Shown here: positions 1 to 11,120 of the stretch, piece after piece | Numbering within the stretch: the first letter of the stretch is position 1 | Layout of the letters: every line of letters begins with the position of its first letter | DNA from: Amanita rubescens | Taxonomy: Eukaryota > Basidiomycota > Agaricomycetes > Agaricales > Amanitaceae | Reading direction: 5' to 3' | DNA: 19,946 nucleotides | Assembly (NCBI GenBank): GCA_015039365.1 | Contig: WION01000771.1 | Location: 1-19,946 of the forward strand | Translations under genes and position numbers: made by a program | Notes under the pieces: model-generated | What the model was told of the DNA's origin: nothing | The model's input: the letters and a program-made list of their open reading frames with translations, nothing else | Database searches by the model: none

Positions 1-11
1 AATCCACCTTC

Positions 12-776
12 TCAACCTGACCTTCCTTTCGACCAGCATTTTCTGGTCCAATGACCGCCTCGTTTGCAGTGAGTGCAATAGCCTACGCTCTTCCAACGGC
101 ACTCGTCAGCGATGTGATTGTCTTTTTCGGCAGATCCCACAGGCCTCGCCTTCCCGTTTGCGCTTCTTGGTGCTACTAGGTTTGAGACCATGTCGATACT
201 TGTACACCAGCATCTGACTAATCTCGGTGTACTGATGCCCGTCTCGCCTTGAAAAGATAGCAAACCCCTAATATGCGCCGTATAGTCATCCCACGACGGA
301 GGTAAACTTGTGACGACGATGCAGTTGAAGAGATCATCCTTAATATGATGATTTGCATCGGCCAATTCGAGGCGGAGTTTCTGCAAGTCGGATAGATGTT
401 TTTCTATGTCGGAGCCTTCTCCGGCTCGTGCACTGTAAAATTTTCGCATCTTCAACCCCACCGCCAACCAAGAATGGTTTTCATTAATCTGTCGTAGACT
501 GTTCCATAATTCCGCCGACGTCATGTCCTGGGTGTAGCTGACCGCCGGTATATGTAGTAACTGTTGATGGCTAATGTTGCGAAAAAGAATGTAGAACGCT
601 TCCTGATCGCGTTCATCCCAAATCTCGTATTCGTCAGGCTCGCGATCCTTGTCGGGCTGCGGAATCTGGCCCAGGGGGTAGCCTCTTAGATCGGCTATGT
701 CAAGCAGGTTCAATATCCGGGATTTCCAACAGATCCAATTTTCGTCCCGAAGGATGTCTTCGTCGCTCAAGTGCAA
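12..776 (-). mobile_element. Copia-type LTR retrotransposon Gag fragment
   Basis: This is a remnant of the nucleocapsid (Gag) part of a Ty1/Copia-like retrotransposon. The N-terminal half has the Gag pattern NWICWKSRILNLL, then WDERDQEAFYILFRNIS and a SAELWNSL segment, as in the UBN2/gag-polypeptide family. Near the C-terminus lies a CCHC zinc knuckle (CTHCKRGGHWTRKC, spacing C-x2-C-x4-H-x4-C). The frame has no ATG at its start; it stays open upstream to at least about 936 with no clear start, and it stops at 12-14 just after the knuckle. The stretch before the knuckle looks unlike intact Gags and may have slipped frame. No protease, integrase, reverse transcriptase or LTR is visible, so this is a decayed or edge-truncated copy. 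The family call is firm; activity is unlikely. Confidence 0.8.
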
Positions 777-1100
777 GCCCAGTTCAACGAGTTCCGAGTT
801 CGATAGACCTCGGCGCTTTTGGCTTTGAACTCGCTGTCTCGGCTTGAATAAAGCGGAGGCCCACCAACAGAAGGAGAGACTTGGTGCGACATTGACGAGC
901 TCACAATCTGTCAGGAATACTATGGTCAGAGAATGAGCTGAGCTAGCAGAGCGGATTCATACGTGGAAGAGCAGAATGATAGAGGATGTCTTAGTTGCAC
1001 CACACTAATATGATAGTCTTACTTCACACCAGCGTAATCTTATCTCGGATGAAATACAGATTCCAGAAGCAAAAAAAAAACGGTAAACCAAACAGACATT
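777..1100. other. Intergenic stretch between the Gag fragment and the SARAF-like gene
   Basis: No gene is seen here. The Gag frame remains open into the left part without recognisable domain sequence. A run of ten A residues lies at about 1071-1080. No LTR end or target-site duplication could be recognised by eye. Confidence 0.5.
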
Positions 1101-2217
1101 TCAACGTACATTAGTGCCACCATATCCTGTGCTTCTCCTCATAGAGCCAAGATTCGACGAGCCTTCCCCTCTGTCATCGTCATTCCGCGCAGGCTGGGAT
1201 GGTGCCGCTCGCCGCAATGGACGAGAGACGAAAGGAATCTGGAAAGACCTTTCCCGTTCCCAATCATAAGGTGCAGCTCTATCGGGTTGTGCCTGAGGCT
1301 GCGATGAGTTACGATTAAATAGGTGAGTCGCAAGGCCCCCCAGCGCAGCACCGCTCCAGAAACCTGGCCTCCAGCCTTGGCTGATTCATTCCTCTTCTGA
1401 CGATCGTCCGTGTATGGTGGAGGGGGCTCGTCATAACCACCAGGGAAGTTCCCTCGGTACGTGTCGCCGCCACTACCACCACCTCCACCGCCGGGTCTAC
1501 TAGGTCTGCTCGAATATTGAGACCCTGGCTGCCTAGAGTTATTTCTGGTGGTGAAGAAATTGAGGATGAAGGTATAAGCAATGTAGAACACGACCGCAAT
1601 CCATATGATGGTGAAAAGTGTCGAGAACAGGTCTTCCGCTTTACAGTCGAGGAGAAGCTGTTAGCGCTTAGGATGTTAACATGTATGATGTATACGTACA
1701 CGTCCAGCCTGCCTTTGACCTGGAACCCGCAAAGCGCCAGGTACTTCAACTAGCCTGTACTCGAGCGAACATGACCCTGCGGATTATGAGTCCCTGTATC
1801 AATTAAACCGCACAAGGGCGCACCTTTCACCACAAAGGGGTCACCAGGACCTGACCATCCTTCACAACTGACTTCAACTTTTCCAAATCGCAAAGCGTCA
1901 GGAAGGTCCGCTTCGCACTGAAATGCAGCAAGTTAGAACTTGAAGGTCAGAAGAACGGCTATGCTCACTTTCCAATCAATGTCCGTGCCGGAGCCCCCCG
2001 ATAGTCTACGGCAGTGGACGGCTTCTGGTTGGTACAAATCGCATGGTTTTCCCTTGCATACGAGCTGTGGGACTTTTGTTCTTCTGCCAACCGCTTGAGA
2101 ATGTTTATCAAACGTTAAAGCCGTGATCTTGGAAAGCTGGACGCGACTGGTGACTGTCCCAGAGCATGGTTCTCGTTGTACGGTGAAAGGTAGGAGCCCG
2201 AAAAGCTGTGACTCCAC
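1101..2217 (-). CDS. SARAF-like store-operated calcium entry regulator (frame slip near the C-terminal third)
   Basis: The gene encodes a fungal homologue of SARAF/TMEM66, an ER membrane protein that in animals restrains store-operated calcium entry. Reading the minus strand, exon 1 gives RVQLSKITALTF and VPQLVCKGKPCDLYQPEAV; exon 1917..1824 gives CEADLPDALRFGKVEVSCEGW; exon 1776..1700 gives GSCSLEYRLVEVPGALRV; and the exon from 1657 gives one membrane helix (LFTIIWIAVVFYIAYTFI) followed by a Gly-rich, PPPPYT-containing tail. Introns are 1968-1918, 1823-1777 and 1699-1658, all GT..AG and in phase. The family's conserved GWRPGFWSGAALGGL and the end GGTNVR-stop (stop 1101-1103) are present but in another frame, so a one-base break lies near 1370-1395. 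No in-frame ATG or clear signal peptide was found upstream of RVQLSK; a short 5' exon is probably missing from this model. The left limit is firm and the right limit is provisional. Confidence 0.82.
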
Positions 2218-2349
2218 GAATTTATGGTAAACGGATGAAACAAATATGGCATGAGGTAGGGTGACGTGGAAGCGACGTGTTTTGATAAAACAAAGACATC
2301 AGGCAGCTACAGGACACCCTCCGCAATTGCCGTGGCACACCCCCAACAG

Positions 2350-4816
2350 CTAAGCACCCAACTCCGAGTGTCCGTAAATAAGCGAAACAATGCTAATCAC
2401 GCCCTCCCCTAGAACAAACCCCACTTGCGATTACCACAAGTCGAATGTCATTTCCGCCCTTGGTATACCGCGTGCGATATACATATTCTAGAATGCCCCC
2501 GATCAATCGTGCCATAGAGAAAGACGGGGTGTTAGGAACCCAATCGCAAACGCGACACCGGATGGAATCCCATTTCGCATATCTTAATTGCCGGATGAAG
2601 CATAGGTTTCACTGCCGATATAGCTCCAAAAATTAAGGAGAAGGAGAGCATGAATGATCCGCTGTTCTCGGGCAGCTGCCCATCACCCTAGAAAGCTAGC
2701 TCAAGCGAAGAAACACGAGATAGATACTGGACATACGCAGTAATCTTGCGAGGCTAAGCCACATATAGGCAGTTGGTGCTGGAAACGATGGTCCCACAGG
2801 TATGACATATGCACGATTGTACAACATGTATGCCGTTGTTGTCACTAGAATCGGATACCGTCGATCCAATTATCTGACCAAAGAATTGGGCTCTGGGTGA
2901 CGCATGGCAAAGATGCCCAGTCTTGAGGTCTTGCATCAAATCACCTGCTCTGAACGCCACACGTAAATTTAGTCGTTCACCATTCATCAAGATACTCACT
3001 GTTGGGCACCAGCCTCTGCAAACGCCTCCAGCAATTATATTAGCAACTATATTTCCCGGCTGAATCCACGCAAAAAACAGCTGTGAAACCTTGCCCAAAC
3101 CAGAAACAGGATTTAGATCTGTTTCTCCGAGAGCGCGGACTCTGTCAGAATGTGGATGAATGATTGCATCATCATAAGTAAAGAGGCTAACCCAATGACA
3201 CTTAGCAGCCCACCAAGCACAAACCCAAGGTTGATGGCCCAAGGACTGATATGCTCTTTACCGAATACGAGCCAGACAAGGATAGTGCCGACAATGATAC
3301 TTGCCAGAAGCCCCGATATAACCCACGAGACAGGGACCAATCGATCTGGCGTCTCCGTTTCACGGTTTTCCTTTGTATCAGGCTCTTCGTGATGCCTTCC
3401 TCGATTCACCAAATCTCTTGCGTACTCAAAGATGATGGGTAGGAGGGAAATCAAGCTGTCTGTACACATGATCCCCAATGATACCCATAGGATCCAGCCG
3501 CGTGCGCCATTAGCCATATCGCCAACGGGGCCTGGTGCCCAACCAGAGAACTTGGCTAAAGGTGACAAGATTCCCCAACCGGCGAGCATGCCCTAATTCG
3601 ACATTGTTTCGATTACACATGGATGGACAGTTTACTTACCAGGTTCATGCTGAAAGTAGTTGGGAATCCTATTATAATTCCTGACAGACGTTCGTATTAA
3701 AAGACTGGCGATAAACTAACGACTAACCTTGTCCGACATATGAAAGACTAGGAGAAAAATACCACAGCCATTCGTTGGCCAAGTAGGTCCCAAACAATGG
3801 AATGGCAAAGAGAGCAGGGAAGAAATACGAAGCTAGCTTATTTCATAGTGAGCACCACATAGCGCAATGTCGTAGCAATACGACTTACAGAAACAAAGCC
3901 AGAGACAGCAAAACTCCATCTGAGGTCGTGCCAACCCTCTTTCTGAACAGTCTCTCGCTCAGCTGCATCGTCTTCGGGATCGTCTTCTAAAACATCCGGA
4001 TAGGAAGCGGCGACTGGTTCTATTTCATCTTCCAAGTCTAATGGTCGGTATCCTCGGCGTCGCCTGACCGATTCATCCGGTGAAGGTAACTGGTGTAGCA
4101 CAGATATAAGCTGGGCAGTGGCAGTGCCCGATGGGAAAGGAAGTTGTTCCTCGATGATCTACAGAAAAATGAAGCTTCTTGAACAAAATCTTGGGGGGGA
4201 TGACGCACAACTTGCTTTCGCAATGGTGGTGAGAGAAAAACACTGAAAATATTATGAATTAGAAATATTCAGGATCCTTCGACCCGAAAGCTTACCCAAA
4301 ATATGCTACAGCGAAAGACCAAGCAATGGTAGATAACCACGTAAGGTTTAGTGGTGGCGTCCCGTCACGCTCTTCGTCAAGTAGTCGTAATGCTGGGAGA
4401 ATTCCGACAAATCCTGCCGCAAGAGGCATAGTACCAGTAGCGACAGCGGTCGTCTGTACTACAATGATATTCTTGCGGCGTGAGGGGCTTCGGAAGCATG
4501 CGGGATATTAAGTAGCCAATAAGTGCCGATTGGATGGACATCCTTTCAGAGCGTTCAGTTGATGACGGATCAGTAGTAGTATCAAGCAAAAGCACGTACA
4601 TTGATATCCATCCTGACTGCAGTCCAAGGCTAAGATTGGTAAAGCAGACGAGACATCCAATTGCCAAACCAATGAACACAGCAGTGACAGTGAACTCTGG
4701 CTGCGAATTAGACGTTTGCTGAGAGTCGCGACGTAGCCATCTAATTGCACGCAATCAATTCCACACCACAATACGAAATAACGGTGAGCTCACTTCACCA
4801 ACCTGGTTAATGTCAT
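2350..4816 (-). pseudogene. OPT family (YSL/oligopeptide-type) transporter with several frame breaks
   Basis: The gene encodes a polytopic membrane transporter of the OPT family, which imports small peptides or metal chelates. The predicted start is ATG 4816-4814, followed by a 53-nt intron. Segments in order are FTVTAVFIGLAIGCLVCFTN and GLQSGWIS; MSIQSALIGYLI; QTTAVATGTMPLAAGFVG (about 4460-4410); LPFPSGTATAQLISVLHQ; an acidic cytosolic loop; SYFFPALFAIPLFGTYLANE; GWAPGPVGDMANGARGWI; QPGNIVANIIAGG; GDLMQDLKTGHL; and a C-terminal PSGVAFAIGF, MARLIGG, GFVLGEG run ending at TAG 2352-2350. About ten short introns interrupt it. The coding frame must shift near 4470, 3020, 2851, 2607, 2592, 2570, 2530 and 2420. 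Order and motif content are otherwise complete, so this is either a young pseudogene or a poor consensus. It is divergent from MetRS across 236 bp. Confidence 0.85.
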
Positions 4817-5052
4817 GGCTAATCGCGCTCAACCATGCAGATACGCTGGACCGGAGTAGTAATATTGACGGCCGCGTTGTTGGGTGTTGTTTGTACCTTC
4901 TAAGATTTGCTATCGAGATTCAAGTCAGTCTGAGTTAGTCACTCGACCACATATACCGTTTAGATCTAGGCATTCCACCCAAGATCCATATTCATCGCCC
5001 CTTGTATTATACTCTACGAAGGTCATTGCGATCTACAATAGATTCTTCAACA
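4817..5052. promoter_or_regulatory. Shared upstream region between the divergent OPT and MetRS genes
   Basis: This 236-bp gap separates two divergent predicted start codons, so it must hold both promoters and 5' UTRs. I see no clear TATA box or recognised operator in it. The assignment is by position only. Confidence 0.4.
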
Positions 5053-7803
5053 ATGACACAGAAGATAAGAGAGGCGGAGGGCATTCTAAGGACAGTAGGT
5101 GAACCAGGCTCAGTCACCCGTGTGAATAGCTTCACTCTTCTTTTGCAACGTTGGTCATTGCTGACTGCGTTCGACGTCACTTTCCAGTGTTCCCATAGAA
5201 GGGGAAAATAATATTCTGATCACATCCGCCCTGCCTTACTGCAACAATGTTCCACATCTTGGTGAGCAGTACTGATTTCTGAGAATGATCTAGCTAATGA
5301 ATACAAGGAAATATTATCGGAAGCACTCTAAGCGCTGATGTTTATAGTCGGTGAGTTCGAAAGCTCTCAGAATGACAACAGCATTGACGGAAACACCATC
5401 TTCAGTTATAGCCGTATGTCCTGTGAAGATGTCGTCCTCAGCATTACTGAGTATATACAGGGGCAAGGAACAGACGCACTCTTTACATTTGCGGTACGGA
5501 CGAGTATGGAACGGCGACGGAGACACAAGCCTTGAAGGAAGGCCATCACAACCCAACAACTATGTGATAAATACTATCCAATTCATAAAGAAACATACGA
5601 GTGGTTTGATATTGGGTAAGTTTCAAACATCGCCCGGCAATACGCTCTTGAACTTGTACTAGATTTGACTATTTTGGCCGGACATCAACACCTTGGCATA
5701 GCAAGTACGCATCATCTCGACTCTGACGAATCTTATCTCACGAGACTATAGAATCTCCCAAGGTATATATCTTAATTTATTGAAGAATGGATACCTGGAG
5801 AAACAAAACAAGGAACAAACATACTGCGAAGGATGCCAGAAGTATGATAAATTGCCCAGTGTGCTTATTCTCGTGCTAATGTCATGAAGGTTTTTAGCTG
5901 ATCGGTTTGTCGAGGGGACGTGCCCTAACTGTGGCTATGAGGTTCGTCGCCTGTTACCTCCCAACAAACTTGTCTAATGCATCGATAGGACGCCCGTGGT
6001 GATCAGTGCGATGGGTGTAGTAGAACACTGGACGCAGTCGAACTGATAAAACCTCGCTGTCTCGTTGACAAGACGCATATTATCACACGGCGAACGTCAG
6101 CGCACATGTATTTGAAACTAGATGTCATTCAGTCGAAGACGGAAGAATGGATTAAAGAATCATACAAGAAAGGAAAATGGTCTGTGAATGCGACGATGAA
6201 TACCGACGGAGAGATTGTAGATGCGAGACTCAGAAGCGGCTTGTTGCCAACTCCGTTGACTCGCGATCTTTCATGGGGAGTACCTGTTCCTATAGAGGGG
6301 GAAGATACATATGGAATGAAGGGAAAGGTTCTCTGTAAGTCCGCTTGCCCCCTACCTACTTATGCCAATGCTCATTTCAACTAGATGTTTGGGTACGCAC
6401 TTTTATCTATGCGATGATGTTCAACGTTGATTCTCGCACTCAAGTTTGATGCCCCTATCGGATACCCAAGTATAACAGCCAACTACCTCCCCGAATGGGA
6501 GCAATGGTGGTTTAACCCGGAAAACGTTAATCTTTACCAGTTCATGGGTAAAGATAATGTCTATTTCCATACTATATACTGGCCGTCAGTGCAAATCGGC
6601 GATGGGCGGAATTGGACGAAATTGCACCACCTATCTACGACAGGTATATACTATCGTATGGCGTGGCGATCATGTTGATTTCCACCTCCTCCAGAGTATT
6701 TGAATTACGAAGGAGGTAAATTCTCCAAGAGCAAAAACCGCGGTGTATTTGGGCCAGCGGCAAAGGATGCCGGGATTCCATCGTCAGTATGGAGGTATTA
6801 CCTTCTCTCAACGCGCCCAGAAACTGCGGATGCCATGTTCTCGTGGGCAGACTGTGTATGTCAATATATCCGCGTCAACGATGACATAAACTGACTGATT
6901 TTCAGATTGCGGCTAATAACAACGTTCTGCTGAACAAGTGAGTCGGTTGCTCTTCAGTTGAAAATTTACCTTACAATCGGCAGCTTCGGAAACTTTGTCA
7001 ACCGTACACTGAAATTTGTGTCATCACAGTACAAAGGCGTCCTACCGGACAGCGGTGATGCTGAGGGACCCTTGTCTCCGAATGATCCTCATGATGCAGA
7101 GTTCGTCACAGCAGTCAATGGTCTACTGAAAGACTACATTGACGCCATGGAGGCTGTCAAATTGCGTTTGGGTCTCCAAATCGTGATGCTTATCTCAATA
7201 CGGGGAAACAATTATCTTCAATCATCCGGGCTGAACAAGGCATTGATGGCAGGAAATCCGAAACGATGCGCACAAGTCATCTTACGCACGATCAATCTGA
7301 TCTACGCGCTCTCCGTCCTCGTATATCCGTTTATGCCCGCCACATCCGGTGCCATACTAAAACAACTGAATGCGCCGGCTCGGACTGTGCCCGTGGTTCT
7401 TTCAAATGACATTATCAGTGGCCATACGATAGGCACTCCGGAACACCTGTTCAAAAAGATCGACGACGGTATGGCGGAGGTATGGAAGCAGAAGTTTGGA
7501 GGAAACGAAGCAGCTGCGGAGACAGCGGACAAAGCAGACAAAGCAGCAGCTGGTGCCAAGGGTAAGAAAAAAGGCACCGCGAAACCAGCTGCGGTTGTCG
7601 ACGGTCCAAAATCTCCCGAAGTGTTGGAACTAGAAGCCAAGGTAGCAGAGCAGGGACAGACGGTACGGAACCTGAAAGGGCAGACTCCGAAGACACCGGA
7701 GCTTGAGGAACAAATCAAGGCGGCGGTCGATGTGTTGAAACGGTTGAAAGGGGAGCTAGAGGCAGCGATACTGCAATGTACAAAAGATAATAAGGTAAAT
7801 TGA
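5053..7803 (+). CDS. Methionyl-tRNA synthetase, cytosolic type (one extra base in exon 5)
   Basis: The enzyme charges tRNA-Met with methionine for translation. Exon 2 carries the class I signature as VPHLGN (HIGH), preceded by [10 protein letters not shown]. Later come [26 protein letters not shown], the zinc-knob cysteine pairs CEGC, CPNC and [35 protein letters not shown], and the KMSKS loop as KFSKS. The C-terminal ~80 residues are Lys/Ala-rich and end in a WHEP-like helical hairpin. Predicted exons: 5053-5098, 5199-5261, 5308-5350, 5406-5413, 5461-5615, 5663-5704, 5752-5841, 5890-5941, 5989-6334, 6385-6392, 6445-6643, 6695-6855, 6906-6937, 6984-7803. They total 2,065 nt, one more than 688 codons. 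The surplus is a C at 5543-5544, between LKEG and [10 protein letters not shown]. The first exon is short, so there is no GST-like N-terminal extension. Both 8-nt exons encode conserved residues. Confidence 0.93.
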
Positions 7804-8021
7804 GCTTGTAGATTACTAGAATAGAATACGTTGAAGACTCGATTTGAAGATCTGATGGCGCTAAAACCTTTCCTGGAATCCAAAGCCCATATACCATGAC
7901 AGCCACCATCACAACCTCTTGTCCGAGTCCACGGCCCGCTAACACCTGCTTTGAACGCGGGCATCAAGTCCGGCGCTCAATACTTACGTACATGACTGTT
8001 CTTCGGTAGTTGCTACCAACG
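7804..8021. promoter_or_regulatory. Intergenic region upstream of the GH3 gene
   Basis: This 218-bp gap lies between the MetRS stop and the GH3 start and must hold the MetRS 3' end and the GH3 promoter. An AT-rich CCATATACC stretch at about 7887-7895 is the only TATA-like candidate I see. Minus-strand open frames here are shadows. Confidence 0.35.
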
Positions 8022-11000
8022 ATGTACTTTCTTGCAGGAGCCCTTTGGGCATTCCTGGGCGCCGGAACCGTGAATGCGCCCACTGAGCGTAAGTACAATT
8101 CAATTTTCACGTTGTATTGCATCCTCAATCAATTATGGGACAGAAACACGGGATCAATCGGTAGTGGGCGCCTGGAGCACGAACGCGTTCACTCAGCGTA
8201 AGTGCAATTCGGTTATCGTGTCGTATTGCATCCTCATTCGATTATGGGACAGGAACATGGGATCAGGCCTACGAACTCGCGAATAACACGGCCGCACAGA
8301 TGACATTGGACGAGAAGATAGGTCTAGTTACGGGCAATGGTCAACTGAACTCTTCGCGTATGGTCATCGTTTTATAATGAAATAGTGTTGTTGACTCGCG
8401 CACAGGTCGCTGTGTAGGCGAAACATACGCGGTTCCGCGTCTCGGTATCCCGTCTATCTGTCTTAATGATGGACCGGCAGGCTTGCGTCTTGTCAAGAAT
8501 GTTACCGGCTTTCCGTCGGGAATCAACACTGCTTCCACGTTCAGTCGTAGGTTGATGCGCGCGCGAGGTGAGGCAATGGCTGAAGAATTTCGTGGAAAGG
8601 GTGTGAAGTACGCATCAATGGGTTTCGCCGTGTTATATGCTGATTGTTCCTCGCGTAGTGTATTGCTGGGTCCTGCCATGGATATCGTATGTTCTGTGTG
8701 CATATTCCATTCCTTTGATCTAACTATGGTTAATAGATGAGGAACCCCAAAGCGGGCCGTGGATGGGAAAGGTACTCGAAGATAGCTTCAGGGAGAGGCC
8801 GACTTGCTGACTGCAGAACAGCTTTGGTCCGGATCCTTACCTGAATGGAGAAGGCGCATACGAAACCATTATGGGTATCCAGAGCGTAGGAGTCATGGCC
8901 TGCGCCAAGCATTTTGCAGCCAATAATCAGGAGCATTGGCGATATGGTCTATCTGCTAACATGGACAACAGAACACTTTATGAGATGTACTATTATCCTT
9001 TCCTGCGAAGCATCGAGGCATGTATCCTGCTATTACGAACGACCATTGCCTGACGTTTAGTTCGAAGGCTGATGTCTCCTCTGTAATGTGTGCATACAAT
9101 CGGTTCAACAAAGTGTCGTCTTGTCATAATGCCCAGCTTCTTGGTCCCAATGGCCAGCTTCGCAGTGATGGATTCAAAGGTAAGGGTTTTTCCTGGCGTT
9201 ACGTAGCGGAACGCTTATATCGGTAACAAAGGATATGTTGTCAGCGATTGGGGTGCAACCCACGACTCGGCTAGTGGTAATGCTAATGCTGGGCTCGATA
9301 TGGAACAGCCAGGGGACTATATTCTCGTTGGTATGTATACATGTATATACATTGTTCATAGCATATGCTGACGATCTATAGGTGGAGGGGTGTACGGGTC
9401 CGATCTCAAGGAAGCTGTCGAGGCCGGATCTGTCTCGGAGGATAGGCTCGATCAAATGGTAGCTCGGATATTAGCTCCGTGGTATCGCCTCGGTCAAGAT
9501 TCTGTATGTGAATCATATGTCAAAGCATTGCGCGCGATGACTGATTTCAAAACATTCTTACAGGGTTATCCACTCGTCAATTTCAACACTCAAGCTCCAG
9601 ATGGTTCGGGGCCACTCAACGAGAACGTCAATGTTCGGAGTGATGCCCATACTCTTCTGGTCCGCGAGATAGCTTCCGCGTCTGCTGTACTTTTGAAGAA
9701 TAATCAAACAACATCTGGAGGAGTGACAACCCGGGGATTACCCATTACCAAGTCAATGATTAATACGGTTGCGATCGTAGGCCAAGATGCAAAACAACTC
9801 AATCAACGATGTACCGGTGGCTTGAATGAATGTAATGACGGCACTATGGTGATAGGGTACGTTAGTTTCGAGCCAGCCGTCGTCTCAAACCGATTAACGT
9901 AACTAGGTGGGGATCTGGCTCAAACTCTCTTGATTTCGTTGTACCGCCGGTGGATGCTCTCACCGACTTCTTTGATTCTTCAGCTGTCATATCAGAGTCG
10001 CTTTCAGATGATTTGACTGCCGGGCCTGCAGCTGCGAAAGGGAAAGACGTCGCATTGGTATTTGTGAATGCGTGAGTCCGTATATCATTCTGGCCATGCA
10101 TTAACTAAGCGCCACTTACATAGCATGAGCGGCGAACTTGGAGCGTATAACATTGTTCACGGGAACATGGGTGACAGGAATGATTTAAACATATGGTTTA
10201 AAGGCGGAAGTCTGGTGAGTCACGACCCAGGCCTTTCGAGACTGTGATTTATCCAACATTTTTCAGGTTCAAGACGTTGCAGCGGTTTGCAGCAACACCA
10301 TTGTCGTCGTCCATTCTGTCGGACCTGTATATATGCCATGGAGCAACCATCCCAACATTACTGCTATCATATATGCAGGCGCTCCGGGTGAACAGACTGG
10401 TCCTTCCATTGTAGATGTCTTGTCGGGTGCTTATAATCCACGAGGCCGTCTTCCTTTCAGCATAGCGGATGTAATTCTCAAACATTGCTCCATAGAGATT
10501 TATGCTGACACAGACCATAGGCAGAAACAGATTATGGAACACGGATCGTATACGAGAGCGATGGCTTCCCAACCGTTGAGTGTCAAAGCAAATCATTCTT
10601 TTCTGTCCTCCCGCTCATCAGTCTCTTTCAGATCATCTATACGGAAAAGCTACTCCTAGATTATCGTTACATGGACGCAAACGACATTATACCCCGTTTC
10701 GAATTCGGATTCGGACTTTCATATACCACGTTTTCTTATTCTGACCTTTTGATATCTACGTCTTCAGACCCATCCGCGGCTGCGACTGTTTCATTTACGA
10801 TTACCAATACGGGATCTGTGGTTGGGACGGAAATACCCCAGTTATACCTGACATACCCTCCTAAAGCAAACGAACCTAAGAAAGTGCTTCGTGGATTTGA
10901 AGAAGTCGGTATTGCGCAAGGTCAGAGCGTCACTGTTAAAATGACTTTAACCCATAGAGATTTAAGGTGGGTCCTATTTGGTTTTTGACAAGACGAAACT

Positions 11001-11120
11001 GATGAAAGGGTTTGTAGTATTTGGGACGTTAACAGCCAGGGCTGGATAAGGCCAGCTGGCCAGTTCATAGCATTGGTTGGAGCGTCAAGCTTGGATATCC
11101 GATTGACGGGGGTCATCTGA
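8022..11120 (+). CDS. Secreted GH3 family beta-glucosidase, 754 aa, intact
   Basis: A secreted glycoside hydrolase of family 3 that releases glucose from cellobiose and related beta-glucosides. A hydrophobic signal peptide follows ATG 8022 (MYFLAGALWAFLGAG). Domain 1 has CLNDGPAGLR, GFPSGINTASTFSRR, LGPAMDIMRNPKAGRGWE, ACAKHF-NNQEHWR and the nucleophile segment VVSDWGATHD, where the Asp of SDW is the catalytic residue in this family. Domain 2 has ASAVLLKNN, AIVGQDA and GERTGP-like GAPGEQTGP, NPRGRLPFSIAD; the fibronectin-III-like end starts at FEFGFGLSYT and finishes DIRLTGVI. My 17 predicted exons sum to 2,265 nt with no internal stop. Introns are 48-60 nt; that at 9018-9067 has GC..AG ends. 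Introns 1 and 2 lie in a tandem duplication (listed separately). It runs co-directionally after MetRS and converges on the phosphoesterase gene. Confidence 0.95.
8056..8265 (+). repeat. Tandem exon-intron duplication inside the GH3 gene (two units, 109-bp period)
   Basis: Unit 1 spans about 8056-8156 and unit 2 about 8165-8265. Each contains the end of an exon (..AATGCGCCCACTGAGC and ..AACGCGTTCACTCAGC), a 55-nt intron (8089-8143 and 8198-8252) and the start of the next exon ((A/G)AACA(C/T)GGGATCA). By my count the introns match at 46 of 55 bases without gaps. Both keep GTAAGT donors and GGGACAG acceptors. The 54-nt exon between them (8144-8197) is open and keeps frame, so the duplication adds one intron and about 18 residues to the N-terminal region. 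Confidence 0.88.

Noticed and set aside
1..1100. A complete LTR retrotransposon
   Set aside because: Only Gag sequence is present; the rest would lie left of the window, and no LTR was found on the right side.
1315..1749. 144-codon minus-strand frame as its own gene
   Set aside because: It reads through a SARAF intron and out of frame over the transmembrane and PPPPYT exon.
7302..7967. 221-codon minus-strand open frame
   Set aside because: It is antisense to the MetRS C-terminal exon, whose plus-strand protein is clearly conserved; the frame is a composition shadow.
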